This document shows positions 8,152-19,100 of a DNA stretch of 64,000 nt, piece after piece (positions within the stretch are counted from its first letter, which is position 1; every line of letters starts with the position of its first letter). This DNA is from Halobacteriovoraceae bacterium (GTDB taxonomy: Bacteria; Bdellovibrionota; Bacteriovoracia; Bacteriovoracales; Bacteriovoracaceae): NCBI GenBank assembly GCA_002712005.1, contig PASP01000004.1, positions 95,302-159,301 on the forward strand. The letters are read 5' to 3'. The notes beneath the pieces are model-generated. The model ran no database searches. It had not been told where the DNA came from and saw nothing but the letters and a program-made list of their open reading frames with translations. Both the position numbers and the translations under genes were made by a program.

Positions 8152-11100
8152 TTGAAGTTAAGAGTTAAACCATTATTCAATGTTTTCATAGGGTCTATTT
8201 TGGCCTTGTCAGCATCGTGTGTTGATCAGAATGTAAAACTTAATGGTGAGTTCGCGATGTCGGGCTTTGACTTTGATGTGGAACCTCCGCTAGCAACTTT
8301 AAATTCTTCCCACACTCCTTATGTAAACACTACGACTATCAATCTTGATATTGATACAGGTAGTGATCTTATCAACTGCGCTTCTTTTGATCGCTTTGCC
8401 GTAACAGAGACAGATGATGCTCCTTCAGACTCTTCTTTTACTTACCGTTGTACGCAAGAGGGAATGCAGACTATTTCTTATACTCTTTCCGATCTTAGTG
8501 AAGGAGAGAGAACACTTTATTTATGGTCGATAGATGATAGGGCCAACAAAATGTCTACTTCTCGAGAAGTCGACCTTATCTTAGATACCACCGCTCCAAC
8601 TGGCTCACTCTCCGTCGTGACTGATTATGTACAAGGTGGGAGTACCCATAGTTTAAATTTTACTTCAGATGATAATCTTGAACTTGTTTCAACTGAACTG
8701 ACTATTTCTCACAACAGTAGTGGTCTGTGGGAAGATATAACCTATGATGAAGGGGGAATATTCACTTCAGGTAGTGTTACTTTTCCTATCACTGATTCAA
8801 CGGCCAATCTACGCTATCTTCTTACTGATGCCGCAGGAAATATTACCGAAATTCTATCCAATACTTTTATCATAGATACTACGGCTCCAACTCTATCCAT
8901 TGTAGACCCTACCCTATTTATCGCAGGGGGCTCTACCTATAATGTGAATTATTCCATTAACGACTTAAATGGAGTTGCTTCTTGGAGCTTGGCCTACTCT
9001 CAGGATAATGGATCTTCTTTTGCTCCTGTGGCCACGAGTCCTTCTTCTCCCTATGCTTGGAATGTTCCTCTCGATAATACGAATAACGCTCAACTCAGAC
9101 TTTCTGCAGCTGATGTGGCGGGGAATGCAATTTACACCGTCTCTACTAATTTCACTGTCGACTCGACTCCCCCAACACTATCACTTGATAATCCTCCAAC
9201 ATGGATTCAAGGAGGGAGCAATTATAATATAAATTTTAGTGCTACAGATAATAATGCTGTCGATTCAATGGTTCTTGAATACGCTGCAGATGGTACAACC
9301 TTTACAACTCTTACTACGACGAACTCCTCTCCATTTACTTGGTCAGTACCTGTTGTTGATATTCCAGCGAATGCTCGATTAAGACTAACAGCTTATGATC
9401 AGGCCGGTAATTCTTCCACTACGACTTCAACAGCTTTTGGAATTGACTCTACAGCTCCTAGTGTAAGTCTTTCTGATATGGCCGCGATCATTCGTGGTGG
9501 AATTAGCAACAATGTTACGCTTAACTCTAGTGATAGTGCGAGTGGAATAGGAACGGCCAATCTATCTTACTCTAATGATAGTGGAGCAACCTATTCTCTC
9601 ATTACTGCCTTTCCTTCCACACCAACCTATTCTTGGTCAACTCCAGGTGTAGACTTAGAAACAGCAAGGCTACGCTATGTTGTTACCGATAATGTCGGTA
9701 ACTCTACTACTGTGGAAAATAGTGTCTTTGAAATTGACTCCACAGCTCCCGTTTCAACTTTAGACTCACCTGCTGCTAGAATTAGAGGAGGAGATACACT
9801 CTCTCTCAACTTAAGTTCAACCGATAAGAATGGTATTGATACTCTAAGCTTAGAGTATGCCGCTGATGGAACAAACTTTAGTGTACTCGCGACTTCTCCA
9901 ACCAGCCCTTATTCATGGAATGTACCCACAGTGGATACAACAGGATCAAAACTTAGACTTGTTTCTACTGACCCCGTTGGAAATCAGTCTATTCTTGAAA
10001 CATCGAGTTTTGAAATTGATTCGACGCCATCACCAGCTCCTTCAATTTCACTTAATAGTAACTTATATACTAATATTACCGCCGTAACTTTAACCATGGG
10101 CAACTGTACGGATGTTGACTCCGTCTTTATAAATGAATCAACAGCACCAGGAAGAGACGATGCTGGCTGGCAAAGTTGCTCAACGAATGTAGGGGCTATC
10201 ACTTACACTCTACCAGCTGTAGAGGGAGAGCATACCTTAAAGGCATGGACAAAGGATGATGTTGGAAATGTATCGGTAAGTGCAACCGATGTCACCGTTT
10301 ACTATGATGTTACAAATCCGGTTTTATCCGTTACGACTCCTCCTATGCTCAGAGGAAGTAGCTCTTACACCATAAATTGGACTTTAACGGAAGAATATAT
10401 CGATTCAAGTGTGAGCTTTAATGTGGACTACTGGAATGGATCAACATGGCTAAATATTGTTGATCAAGCTGTTACAGCTGGTCCCCACTCTTCACAGTCT
10501 TTCAGTCACAACTGGACGACTCCCGCGCTTGATAGAGATGATCTCCTCATTAGAGTTGAAGTTACTGACTTAGCTGGAAATACAGGAACTATTCAAACCT
10601 CAGCTTTTGAAATTGATTCCACAGCTCCAGCTTCAACCCTTGATGATCCCCCCTCTCTACTCCAAGGGGGAGATATCCAAAATTTAACCTTTAGCTCAAC
10701 AGATGCTAATGGAGTAGATACTCTGCTTCTTCAATATGCTGCCAACGGATCTAGCTTTACAACGATTGCAACAAACCCAACTTCTCCCTATGCTTGGACA
10801 ATTCCCACCGATGATACTTCAAATGCAAGAGTTCGTTTAATCGCAACTGACCCTGTTGGAAATCAAACAGTCCTTACCTCAAGTCCCTTTGAAGTGGATT
10901 CTACAGCACCAAGTGCTCCAACTCTATCTTTACAAACTCCGCAATATACTACGAGTACGGCCGTGGCCTTTACCATGTCCTCTTGTAGTGAACACTTTGA
11001 TGAAATCCTGATCAACACAGGTTCTGCTCCATCAGAAGGAGATGCAAGTTGGCAAAGCTGTAATACAACTTCAGGGGGAATCACTTACACGATTCCAGCG

Positions 11101-14100
11101 ACAGAAGGTCCTCATAATTTAAGTGCTTGGGCAAAAGATAATGCTGGTAATATTTCGGCGACCTCAACTGATTTCACCATCTACTATGATGTCACCCAAC
11201 CAAGTCTTAACATTCCTAATCCTGGAATACTTGCAGGTAATACAACTTATAGTATTAGCTGGAGCCTAACCGAACAATATATCAATAATACCAGATCCTT
11301 TGATGTCGATTATTGGAATGGTTCTTCATGGCAGAATATTGCGACTGTTGCAGCAACGACGGGTCCTCATACCAATCAGTCTTATTCTACGAATTGGACA
11401 ACTCCGGGACTCAATCGCACCGATATTAGAATTAGAGTGCAAATTACGGATCTCGCCGGAAACTCGAGAACAAATCAATCCACTCAATTTGAAATCGACT
11501 CTATTTTTCCAGGCTTAACTATCTCATCTCCTGCGGCCAATAGTTACCACTTATCTTCCGCTGTTTTAACGGGTAACTGTGAGTCAGGTCTACCTATTAA
11601 CTTCTCAGGTGATCTCCAGACAAATTTCAGTACCACTTGTAGTGGGGGAACTTACTCTCAGACCATCAACTTTTCAGATAATGATGGAACAAAGAATATT
11701 ACTGTTGATCAAACGGATGCAGCAGGAAATACCACAAGTGTCACTCGCTCTTTCATCCGAGATGAGGTGGCACCAATTCTAACCCTCAACTCGGGGGCCA
11801 ACCCAGACTTCACCAATCAAAATACTCCCAATGCTTGGGGAGGAACCTGTGAAGGGAATTACACGATTAATATTACAGGTGATCAAAGTGCAACCATAAG
11901 CTGTAGTTCAGGCTCGTGGTCATGGACGCCATCTCCAGTGACTGTCGATGGAACTTATAGTTACTCTCTTACTCAAACAGATGCGGCCGGGAATACTTCA
12001 AGTCCTCCTCTATCTGTATCTTGGGAAAGAGATGCGACGCCACCAGTATTTAATATGTCTTCTCCCATTGCAATTTCAAGTGGTCAAACACAGACCGATA
12101 CCAATAATCTCAATCAAAGAACTCTCAGTGGTTCTTGTGAAGGAACAAATACGATTGCCATTACCGGGACTGAAACAGATTATATTTCCTGTTCAGCTTC
12201 GAGTTGGAGTTGGACAACTTCAACCTATACAAGCGATGGGACACGAAATTTCAACCTGGCTCAATCAGACAGTGCTGGTAACACCACAAGTTTTACCTAC
12301 CGTTGGGTTAGAGACACAACAGGTCCCGCTCTATCCATTGATGAGAATATGTTAAAGAGTAATACCAATACAGTTACTTTTGCTGGGAATTGTGAAAATG
12401 GTTTAACGATTGATATCACAGGTCCTGAAACCAATACCGCAACTTGTTCTTCGGGAAGATGGAGTTATACCACCAATAATCGCACGGGAGATGCGACGAG
12501 AACCTATACTTTTTCTCAGGCCTTTACCGTATCTCCCTATAATACGACTACGGTTAATGGAACTTGGATTAGAGAAACTAATCCTCCTACGATTTCAGCT
12601 TTTTCTACAACAGCAAGTAACCCGAGTACGAATGCCTATATTCCTATAGATCTAAGCGCGACTTCGCAGAATTCAAATGTCTATATATCAGAGGTATGCT
12701 TTACCCGCTTAACCACAACTCCTCCTCTTGATTCAGATGAGTGTTGGCTCGAGGTAGATTCACCTTCAGTGGGACTTCCACTCAGTCAAACCTTAAATCT
12801 TGATGACTTCTTCATCCTTCTAGGTTGGCAAACTCAGAGTTATGATATGTATGCCTGGGTAAAAGATGAAGCTGGTAATATCTCCAATCTTTCCAATGCT
12901 GGAAATGGAACAAATGGAACGGATACCTTTACTCATAACTATGATCCAGGTATTGCACCAGAAGTTGCCGATGTAACGGCTTCAAATGTAAATAATCCTC
13001 AAATTCCTCCTACACGAACTCAAAGTTCAGTGCCTGCTGGTACAGATGTTTATATCAGATGGAATGTGACGGATAACTCAACGATGCCTAATGGCTCCAT
13101 CGCCCTTTTCTACACTACAGATGATGTCAACTATACGGCCATATCTACAGCTCAAAATTTAAATCCTTATGATAATCAAGGCTGTGGTGGTGTAAGTCTT
13201 GGACCAGAAGAAGGATGTTATCGTTGGCCAGGTGGTTCTCCACTCAATGTTCCCTATAAAATTCTTTTGAAGGCAACGGATTCAACAAGTATTACAACTC
13301 AAGCAACTTCTAATAATACGAATACAGATACGATTAAAATCATTGCCGGTAATACGGAAAAAGGGATTGGTGGTTCGGCCCAAACAGCTGTCTTCATTAA
13401 TGAAGGAGACGGAGATTCAATGGACCCAGGGACCTTAGTTTATACCGACGATGGTCGTCTCTTCTTTGCCGATGCCGAAAGAGGAATTCTCACTGTTGAT
13501 AAGGACACAGGAAAGCTTGTTGTCTTTATTCCCGATACAGGTTCTTCGACAGGTGACGGTGGGGCTGCCGTTAATGCAACACTTCGTCACGCTATGAAAA
13601 TCACTCTCGATTATCAGGGAAGAATGCTTATTTTTGATGATAATAAAATCAGAAGAGTTGATTTAAATCAAGCTGAACCCACCATTGAAACCATATTAGG
13701 AACGGGCTCTAATACCAGTGATACTGTATCCAATCCCCTTGATCTTCAAATCAATAACATGGCCGAAAATGATAATTACGAAGATGCTATGCCTTTCTTT
13801 GCCATGCCAAATGGTGATATTGTCTTCTTCTCGGAAAGGCCTGTTCGTTGGCAAGGTAACCCAATGAATCGCCTAAGAATTTATAAGGCTTCTACCGGAC
13901 AAGTGATATCAAAATACTATTCAGGAACAGGTGACTCAGGATGGCCTTCTCAAGACTTAACTCTTTGTCGACTAAGTCACTACGGACTCTCTTTTGATGC
14001 CAACTCTGACTTTGTTCTCAACACGGCCTTCGTTTATCACCATCAAAATTATTCGGGTTGTGATCAAGCCGATACATGGAGGCGTGCAGCTTTCGACCCT

Positions 14101-15450
14101 GAAACTTTTGTAGCGATTCCACCTGCTAATGATTCTCACCGTTGGTGGCAGAGATATCCTTACACAGGAATGGATGGAAATCTCTATGTTATGGGTTATG
14201 GAGGTCGAGTGGATCGAATGAATCCGGACGGATCTTTTACTCTCGTTCTTGGAACAGGTACGAGAGGAGAATGTCCAGATGGAACTCCTGCGACAAGTTG
14301 TAATATCAATGCTCGAAGCTTCTTTGTAAATAAGAACGGAGAAATGTTCTTTGTCGACGCCGGATCTATTCGTGTAGTCGATACAAATGGCAATGTAAAA
14401 ACGATTCTTGGTCAGAGAAAAACTTATGGTGATGGCGTACTCGCAGTCAACGCACGTTTTGAAGTTGTAAGAGAGGTTACTCGTCTCAATAATGGTGATG
14501 TCGTGGTTGTCGACGGCGACGGATACTATGTAAAACAATTTTCTCCGGAAGGAAATATTAATGTAGTCGCGGGTAATGGTAATTTAGATCGTATCACCCT
14601 GGCCCAGCCTGCAGCCTATAACTCTGCCCATATCCGAAGTTATCTTCAAGTGGACAAGACCAATGGCGATCTCTTTTTTAACGAATGGAGTAATGATGAA
14701 ACCATTATTCGACTGAATCGTTCAACTGGGCTCTACGAAGAAATCATTGGAGATCCTTCAGGGACTAATTTTGAAACAGCCGATGGTCTTCCCGGAATGT
14801 CCGTAGATGCCAATGGTAATCAAAACTATGCTCTCGTTATCGGTGTGAATAGTGATGAGGTGATGCTGGCAAGAATGAGGTATAACGGAACAGAAGGTAG
14901 ACAAGGAACCTTCCGTATCAAAGGCTATGACCGAAATGATGTCTATCGCCAATTCCCAGTTGTTGGAGCAGGAGAATTTAGAGCCGATGGTAATGAAAGA
15001 AGATTTTGTAATGGGGCTTACTCTGGTCCAGTGACGGCTTCCACTTGTGATTCTCCTTATTATGATACGATGAGATCCATTGATTACGACTCCTTTAATG
15101 ATAGATGGATTATTGCCATCGCTCATGGCGGAACTCAGCAAGATGTTTTTGCTTACAAAAAATCAACGGATACCTTTGAGAGAATCGCCTATCTAGGTGC
15201 TGATATCATGGATTGGTATAAATTTGTTCGCCACGGGGATGGAAGTGAAGCCATCTACTACTGTGCTACGAGTGGAAGAATGAGAAAGTTTAACCTTGAT
15301 ACAGATACGGATGAAGGTGAGCTTAATTGGCCTATTAGCAATATGACTTGTCGAGGAAATAGAGCGGACTATAATCCGACTAATAATTCAATTATTTTTC
15401 CTTTCCGTCAAAATGGACTTTATGGTGTAGCGGAGTATTTTCTTCCATAA
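8152..15450 (+). CDS. Giant surface lipoprotein A: Ig-like repeats plus NHL-type beta-propeller
   Basis: 2432 residues with an N-terminal lipoprotein signal (hydrophobic segment ending LSASC). About fifteen Ig-like domains of about 90-110 residues follow between residues 60 and 1620. Each is joined by a linker of the type F-x-I-D-S-T-A-P, often with GG near the first strand and A-G-N before the next linker. From about residue 1729 the sequence changes to an NHL-like propeller (IIAGNTEKGIGG, TGDGGAAVNATL, GRMLIFDDNKIRRVD, TILGTGSN). The likely form is a long stalk with a propeller head on the cell surface. Residues 529-821 and 822-1115 are a tandem duplication of a three-domain block. The start is TTG at 8152, but AAGGAG at 8132-8137 fits an ATC codon at 8143 better. 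A FliA-like promoter precedes it. Confidence 0.75.
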   Translation: MKLRVKPLFNVFIGSILALSASCVDQNVKLNGEFAMSGFDFDVEPPLATLNSSHTPYVNTTTINLDIDTGSDLINCASFDRFAVTETDDAPSDSSFTYRCTQEGMQTISYTLSDLSEGERTLYLWSIDDRANKMSTSREVDLILDTTAPTGSLSVVTDYVQGGSTHSLNFTSDDNLELVSTELTISHNSSGLWEDITYDEGGIFTSGSVTFPITDSTANLRYLLTDAAGNITEILSNTFIIDTTAPTLSIVDPTLFIAGGSTYNVNYSINDLNGVASWSLAYSQDNGSSFAPVATSPSSPYAWNVPLDNTNNAQLRLSAADVAGNAIYTVSTNFTVDSTPPTLSLDNPPTWIQGGSNYNINFSATDNNAVDSMVLEYAADGTTFTTLTTTNSSPFTWSVPVVDIPANARLRLTAYDQAGNSSTTTSTAFGIDSTAPSVSLSDMAAIIRGGISNNVTLNSSDSASGIGTANLSYSNDSGATYSLITAFPSTPTYSWSTPGVDLETARLRYVVTDNVGNSTTVENSVFEIDSTAPVSTLDSPAARIRGGDTLSLNLSSTDKNGIDTLSLEYAADGTNFSVLATSPTSPYSWNVPTVDTTGSKLRLVSTDPVGNQSILETSSFEIDSTPSPAPSISLNSNLYTNITAVTLTMGNCTDVDSVFINESTAPGRDDAGWQSCSTNVGAITYTLPAVEGEHTLKAWTKDDVGNVSVSATDVTVYYDVTNPVLSVTTPPMLRGSSSYTINWTLTEEYIDSSVSFNVDYWNGSTWLNIVDQAVTAGPHSSQSFSHNWTTPALDRDDLLIRVEVTDLAGNTGTIQTSAFEIDSTAPASTLDDPPSLLQGGDIQNLTFSSTDANGVDTLLLQYAANGSSFTTIATNPTSPYAWTIPTDDTSNARVRLIATDPVGNQTVLTSSPFEVDSTAPSAPTLSLQTPQYTTSTAVAFTMSSCSEHFDEILINTGSAPSEGDASWQSCNTTSGGITYTIPATEGPHNLSAWAKDNAGNISATSTDFTIYYDVTQPSLNIPNPGILAGNTTYSISWSLTEQYINNTRSFDVDYWNGSSWQNIATVAATTGPHTNQSYSTNWTTPGLNRTDIRIRVQITDLAGNSRTNQSTQFEIDSIFPGLTISSPAANSYHLSSAVLTGNCESGLPINFSGDLQTNFSTTCSGGTYSQTINFSDNDGTKNITVDQTDAAGNTTSVTRSFIRDEVAPILTLNSGANPDFTNQNTPNAWGGTCEGNYTINITGDQSATISCSSGSWSWTPSPVTVDGTYSYSLTQTDAAGNTSSPPLSVSWERDATPPVFNMSSPIAISSGQTQTDTNNLNQRTLSGSCEGTNTIAITGTETDYISCSASSWSWTTSTYTSDGTRNFNLAQSDSAGNTTSFTYRWVRDTTGPALSIDENMLKSNTNTVTFAGNCENGLTIDITGPETNTATCSSGRWSYTTNNRTGDATRTYTFSQAFTVSPYNTTTVNGTWIRETNPPTISAFSTTASNPSTNAYIPIDLSATSQNSNVYISEVCFTRLTTTPPLDSDECWLEVDSPSVGLPLSQTLNLDDFFILLGWQTQSYDMYAWVKDEAGNISNLSNAGNGTNGTDTFTHNYDPGIAPEVADVTASNVNNPQIPPTRTQSSVPAGTDVYIRWNVTDNSTMPNGSIALFYTTDDVNYTAISTAQNLNPYDNQGCGGVSLGPEEGCYRWPGGSPLNVPYKILLKATDSTSITTQATSNNTNTDTIKIIAGNTEKGIGGSAQTAVFINEGDGDSMDPGTLVYTDDGRLFFADAERGILTVDKDTGKLVVFIPDTGSSTGDGGAAVNATLRHAMKITLDYQGRMLIFDDNKIRRVDLNQAEPTIETILGTGSNTSDTVSNPLDLQINNMAENDNYEDAMPFFAMPNGDIVFFSERPVRWQGNPMNRLRIYKASTGQVISKYYSGTGDSGWPSQDLTLCRLSHYGLSFDANSDFVLNTAFVYHHQNYSGCDQADTWRRAAFDPETFVAIPPANDSHRWWQRYPYTGMDGNLYVMGYGGRVDRMNPDGSFTLVLGTGTRGECPDGTPATSCNINARSFFVNKNGEMFFVDAGSIRVVDTNGNVKTILGQRKTYGDGVLAVNARFEVVREVTRLNNGDVVVVDGDGYYVKQFSPEGNINVVAGNGNLDRITLAQPAAYNSAHIRSYLQVDKTNGDLFFNEWSNDETIIRLNRSTGLYEEIIGDPSGTNFETADGLPGMSVDANGNQNYALVIGVNSDEVMLARMRYNGTEGRQGTFRIKGYDRNDVYRQFPVVGAGEFRADGNERRFCNGAYSGPVTASTCDSPYYDTMRSIDYDSFNDRWIIAIAHGGTQQDVFAYKKSTDTFERIAYLGADIMDWYKFVRHGDGSEAIYYCATSGRMRKFNLDTDTDEGELNWPISNMTCRGNRADYNPTNNSIIFPFRQNGLYGVAEYFLP
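9736..11496 (+). repeat. Tandem duplication of a three-Ig-domain block inside lipoprotein A
   Basis: Two consecutive blocks, 9736-10614 (879 bases) and 10615-11496 (882 bases), have the same domain order: a DSTAP-STL domain with GGD, a domain beginning with an S/T-rich P-A-P or S-A-P linker and containing a T-x-x-x-W-Q-S-C core, and a domain beginning YYDVT and containing VDYWNGS. The paralogue at 20093 has this block once, which accounts for almost all of its 298-residue shorter length. Confidence 0.75.
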
Positions 15451-15548
15451 AAAAAATCAATTACAAAAAGTAAATTAATCTATTTTATTTCTACCTCTTT
15501 ATAAGGGATAACCCTTGTAACAAAAGGTTTCCAACGGAGGTAGAAGAC

Positions 15549-16049
15549 ATGAAACTCATTACTCTTATTTTTTCTATAATCATTACTACTATGACAATGG
15601 CACAAAATGCTCCCCGATCTCTCGATTTTTGGGATGGCACATTTGCTTATAATCGTCTTATCGTTAAGGAACATGATTTCAACGGTCATACCCTCTCTTT
15701 AGAATTAACCGGGTCTACCCTAGAAATCGGACCTAAGATTGAAGGGATCGCTCCAACCTGGGGTCCAAGAGATAAAGTTCTCGTGACTGTTCGTAAGAAA
15801 GACTGCGATGTTGACTTCATTAATAAGAGCTTAAGTTGTCTTATCAATAGGGCATCGGGCTCCATTACTTGGAGTATCAATGGAAAGCTCTCCAAGAGCT
15901 TAAGCACAGTTTTAAAAGATATTAAAGTAGAAGCTTCAGGAGCTCAATTTGGAGCCCAAGTTAAATTCAGCTTTAGTATCGAAGGCGATGAGTGGTTCAC
16001 CCCCGCTAACGAAGAGCTTATTTTTGACTTTGATACCCTAAACTTTTAA
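15549..16049 (+). CDS. Small secreted protein of unknown function
   Basis: 166 residues with a signal peptide (MKLITLIFSIIITTMTMAQ, cleavage near residue 19). The ATG has a strong GGAGG ribosome site 8 bases upstream. The mature part is beta-rich, with two cysteines near residues 80 and 93 that could form a periplasmic disulphide. I do not recognise a family. It lies between giant lipoprotein A and the tail-fibre-like lipoprotein on the same strand and is followed by a strong terminator, so it probably belongs functionally to the surface locus. Confidence 0.6.
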   Translation: MKLITLIFSIIITTMTMAQNAPRSLDFWDGTFAYNRLIVKEHDFNGHTLSLELTGSTLEIGPKIEGIAPTWGPRDKVLVTVRKKDCDVDFINKSLSCLINRASGSITWSINGKLSKSLSTVLKDIKVEASGAQFGAQVKFSFSIEGDEWFTPANEELIFDFDTLNF

Positions 16050-16076
16050 TCAGTCTCTTTTCTTAATATCCAATTT

Positions 16077-16100
16077 ATGCCCACTTAGGTGGGCATTTTT
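16077..16100 (+). terminator. Rho-independent terminator after the small secreted protein
   Basis: ATGCCCAC (16077-16084) and GTGGGCAT (16089-16096) form a perfect 8-bp stem around a TTAG loop, followed directly by a run of T. It separates transcription of the first lipoprotein/secreted protein pair from the tail-fibre-like gene. Confidence 0.85.
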
Positions 16101-16193
16101 CGATCTTTTTTCCGCTTCAAATCCATCTAACTTACCGGTTTTATATTCCTAAAGAAATACCGACTAGGAGTAATGATAAGGTAAGAAGAAGCT

Positions 16194-19100
16194 ATGATAA
16201 AAAGATCGAAGTTCATTCAGATATTCAATCTCTTTGCCCTGCTCCTAGCAATGAATTCCTGTCTCCTCCCTGATGACAAAGGAAAGGTCTCTATTAGTTT
16301 AAGTGGTCAAGATGAAGCAACTCGAGGTAGGGCCGTAGGGCCTGAAGCGAAAGTTAATCAAATTAGACTCGAGAATGATCAAATCATTATTCAAGGTTCT
16401 CAATTGCAAGAAATAAAAAAGGTAAAACTCAAACAACCTTCTTCGCAAACTCTTTTAACCATTCTTTCCCAAAGCTCTGATCAACTTATTTTAAGCGCCA
16501 GCTCCAAAGTGGCCTTGGCCCTTAATACCCTCTTAAGTTTAACTCTTGAAGAAGCCTATGCCAGTACCACAGTTGAAGTGACTTTCAACCTGCCCGACAG
16601 TTCAGTTTCTGAATCCAAGATTGTTGATGGAGCAATAACTGCTGTGAAACTTGATTCTATGGGAGCAGGAGTTGGCCAGGTCCTCAAGTTTAATGGAACA
16701 CAGTGGGCGCCAAGTGATCTCAATGCCCTAACCTATGCTGGTAATTGGGATGCTGCAACCAACTCCCCAAACCTCTCAAGTGGAGGTAATTTAGGAGAAT
16801 TCTATATTGTGAATAACAGTGGCTCTACAGATCTTCTTGGTGGACCTGGAACCCATACTTGGGCCATTGGTGATTGGGTTGTTTGGAATAATGTCGACGC
16901 TAGCTGGGAAAAAGTTGATAACGCCTCCAATGTGACTAGCTTTAACGGTAGAAATGGACCTATTACTGCTCAATCTGGAGACTATGATTGGTCCATGATA
17001 AGCAACCAAGCCGGAGTATACTTTGACTACCAACCTAATAATAGCTCTTGCTCTGATGGAGAAGTTTTAAAATATGATTCTTCCCTTCCTGGATGGAAGT
17101 GTGATTCAGATAATGACACTACCAATTCAGGAGATATTACAGGAGTCAACCCGGGAACCGGACTAACAGGTGGTGGTTCTAGTGGTGAAGTGACCTTAAA
17201 TATTAATGTCGGAACTGGAGCGAATCAGATTCCTCAACTCGATGCCAGTGCTTTACTCGACTCATCTAATATCCCGAATTTGAATGCTACGAAAATTAGC
17301 TCTGGAGTACTCGATAGTGCTCGTCTTCCCAATGCCAGTGGAAGTACGGATGGTATTATTACTGCCACTGACTATCTTAACTTCTCTGCTAAAGAAGGCC
17401 CTTTAACTGCCGGAACGACGGCTCAATATTATCGAGGAGATAAGAGCTGGCAAACTTTAGATACTTCAGTTGTTCCAGAAAATACAAATCTCTATTTTAC
17501 AGAGGCAAGAGCGAAAGCAGCCGTTATCTCTCCCCTTATATCAGATGGAGTAACGAATCTCTCCCCTAGTGAAGATGCTGTCTTCGATGCTCTCGCAACA
17601 AAGCAAGATACACTCACCACCACCTCAACGACGCTTCAAGGTAGTTTCCAACTCTATGATTCCGTTGATCAGTCTCACTATATAGAATTCATCGCCCCAG
17701 ACTTATCCACCAATCTAACCTATACTTGGCCAAGCTCAGCGGGATCAAGTGGTCAAGTTCTTGAATCAGACGGTGCCGGAAATCTTTCGTGGACCACGCC
17801 ATCAAGTGATGTCTCTTCTGTCAGTGCAAACTCTCCCCTAAGCTCATCAGGTGGAACCACTCCAACTCTAAGTATTTCACAGGCCAATGCAACAACATCT
17901 GGATACCTCTCTTCTTCAGATTGGAATCTTTTCAATAACAAAGAAGGTGCTCTCTCAGCAGGTACGACGGCCCAATACTATAGAGGAGATAAAACCTGGC
18001 AAACTCTAGATACGAGTGTTATTACAGAGAATTCTAATCTCTACTTTACCAATTCGAGAGCACGATCAGCTGTTGTCCGACAGTCTATAACGGACTCGGT
18101 AACCAATACATCTCCAAGTGAGGATGTAGTATTTGATGCTCTGGCCACCAAAGAAGATAATATTTCAAGTGGAACTACTGCTCAATATTTCAGAGGCGAT
18201 AAGACCTGGCAGACATTAGACTCAAGTATCGTAGCTGAAAATGGAAATCTCTATTTCACAGATACCCGTGCCCAAAATGCGGTGGTTACCCAAACCATAA
18301 CCAATGGAGTGACTACAACTTCTCCCTCCGAAGATGTTATTTTTGATGCTCTTGCTACTAAGCAAGACGCTGCCAGTGCAACCTCCGACTTTGTTAATAC
18401 TTCTGGTGACTCAATGACAGGAAACTTAAATCTTAATTCTCGTTCTCAATTAAGATTAGCTGATTCCGATTCCTCTCACTATATGGCCTTAAGAGCGCCG
18501 GCCAATGTAACCACAAGTACAACCCTCTCTCTTCCTGACGGAGATGGGAGTAACGGACAAGTCTTAAGTACCGATGGCTCAGGAAACCTAAGTTGGACTT
18601 CCGCGGCTTCAGGAAGTGTGACGGCAGTGAATGCCAACTCTCCTTTAAGTTCAAGTGGAGGAACAACTCCAACCCTTTCGATCTCTCAATCCTCCTCTTC
18701 AACAAATGGGTTTCTCTCTTCGACGGATTGGAATACTTTTAACAATAAAGAAAATGCCCTCAGCGCTGGAACTACTGCACAATATTATCGCGGAGATAAA
18801 TCTTGGCAAACTCTCAATACTTCAGTTGTTCCAGAAAGTGGTAACCTCTATCATACAACAGCAAGGGCCAGATCTGCCGCAGTTGCCGATGCTATAAATA
18901 ATGGAACCACCAATATTGCTCCCTCACAAAATGCTGTCTTTGATGCTCTAGCACTCAAAGCTGATACGACGACAGCTGACTCTGATTACGTCAATGTTAG
19001 CGGTGATACTATGACTGGTACGCTTAACTTACCGGCCAATTCATTTAATGTGGGTACTGACCAACTTATTCTCACAAGTAACTTCGTCGGGATTGGAACG

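Noticed and set aside
11948-12355. 135-codon plus-strand frame within lipoprotein A
   Set aside because: A Leu/Gln-rich shadow of the Ig repeats in another frame.
13972-14538. 188-codon minus-strand open frame within lipoprotein A
   Set aside because: It lies entirely inside a convincing plus-strand gene, has no ribosome site and reads like the mirror of biased codons.
15501-15530. Hairpin AAGGG-ATAA-CCCTT as terminator after lipoprotein A
   Set aside because: Short stem without a T tract; may be chance.
16164-16174. ACCGACTA as a FliA-like -10 before the tail-fibre gene
   Set aside because: Two mismatches in the -10 and no TAAA at the right distance.
17395-18900. CRISPR-like array
   Set aside because: Repeats are within an open reading frame, long, divergent and irregularly spaced.
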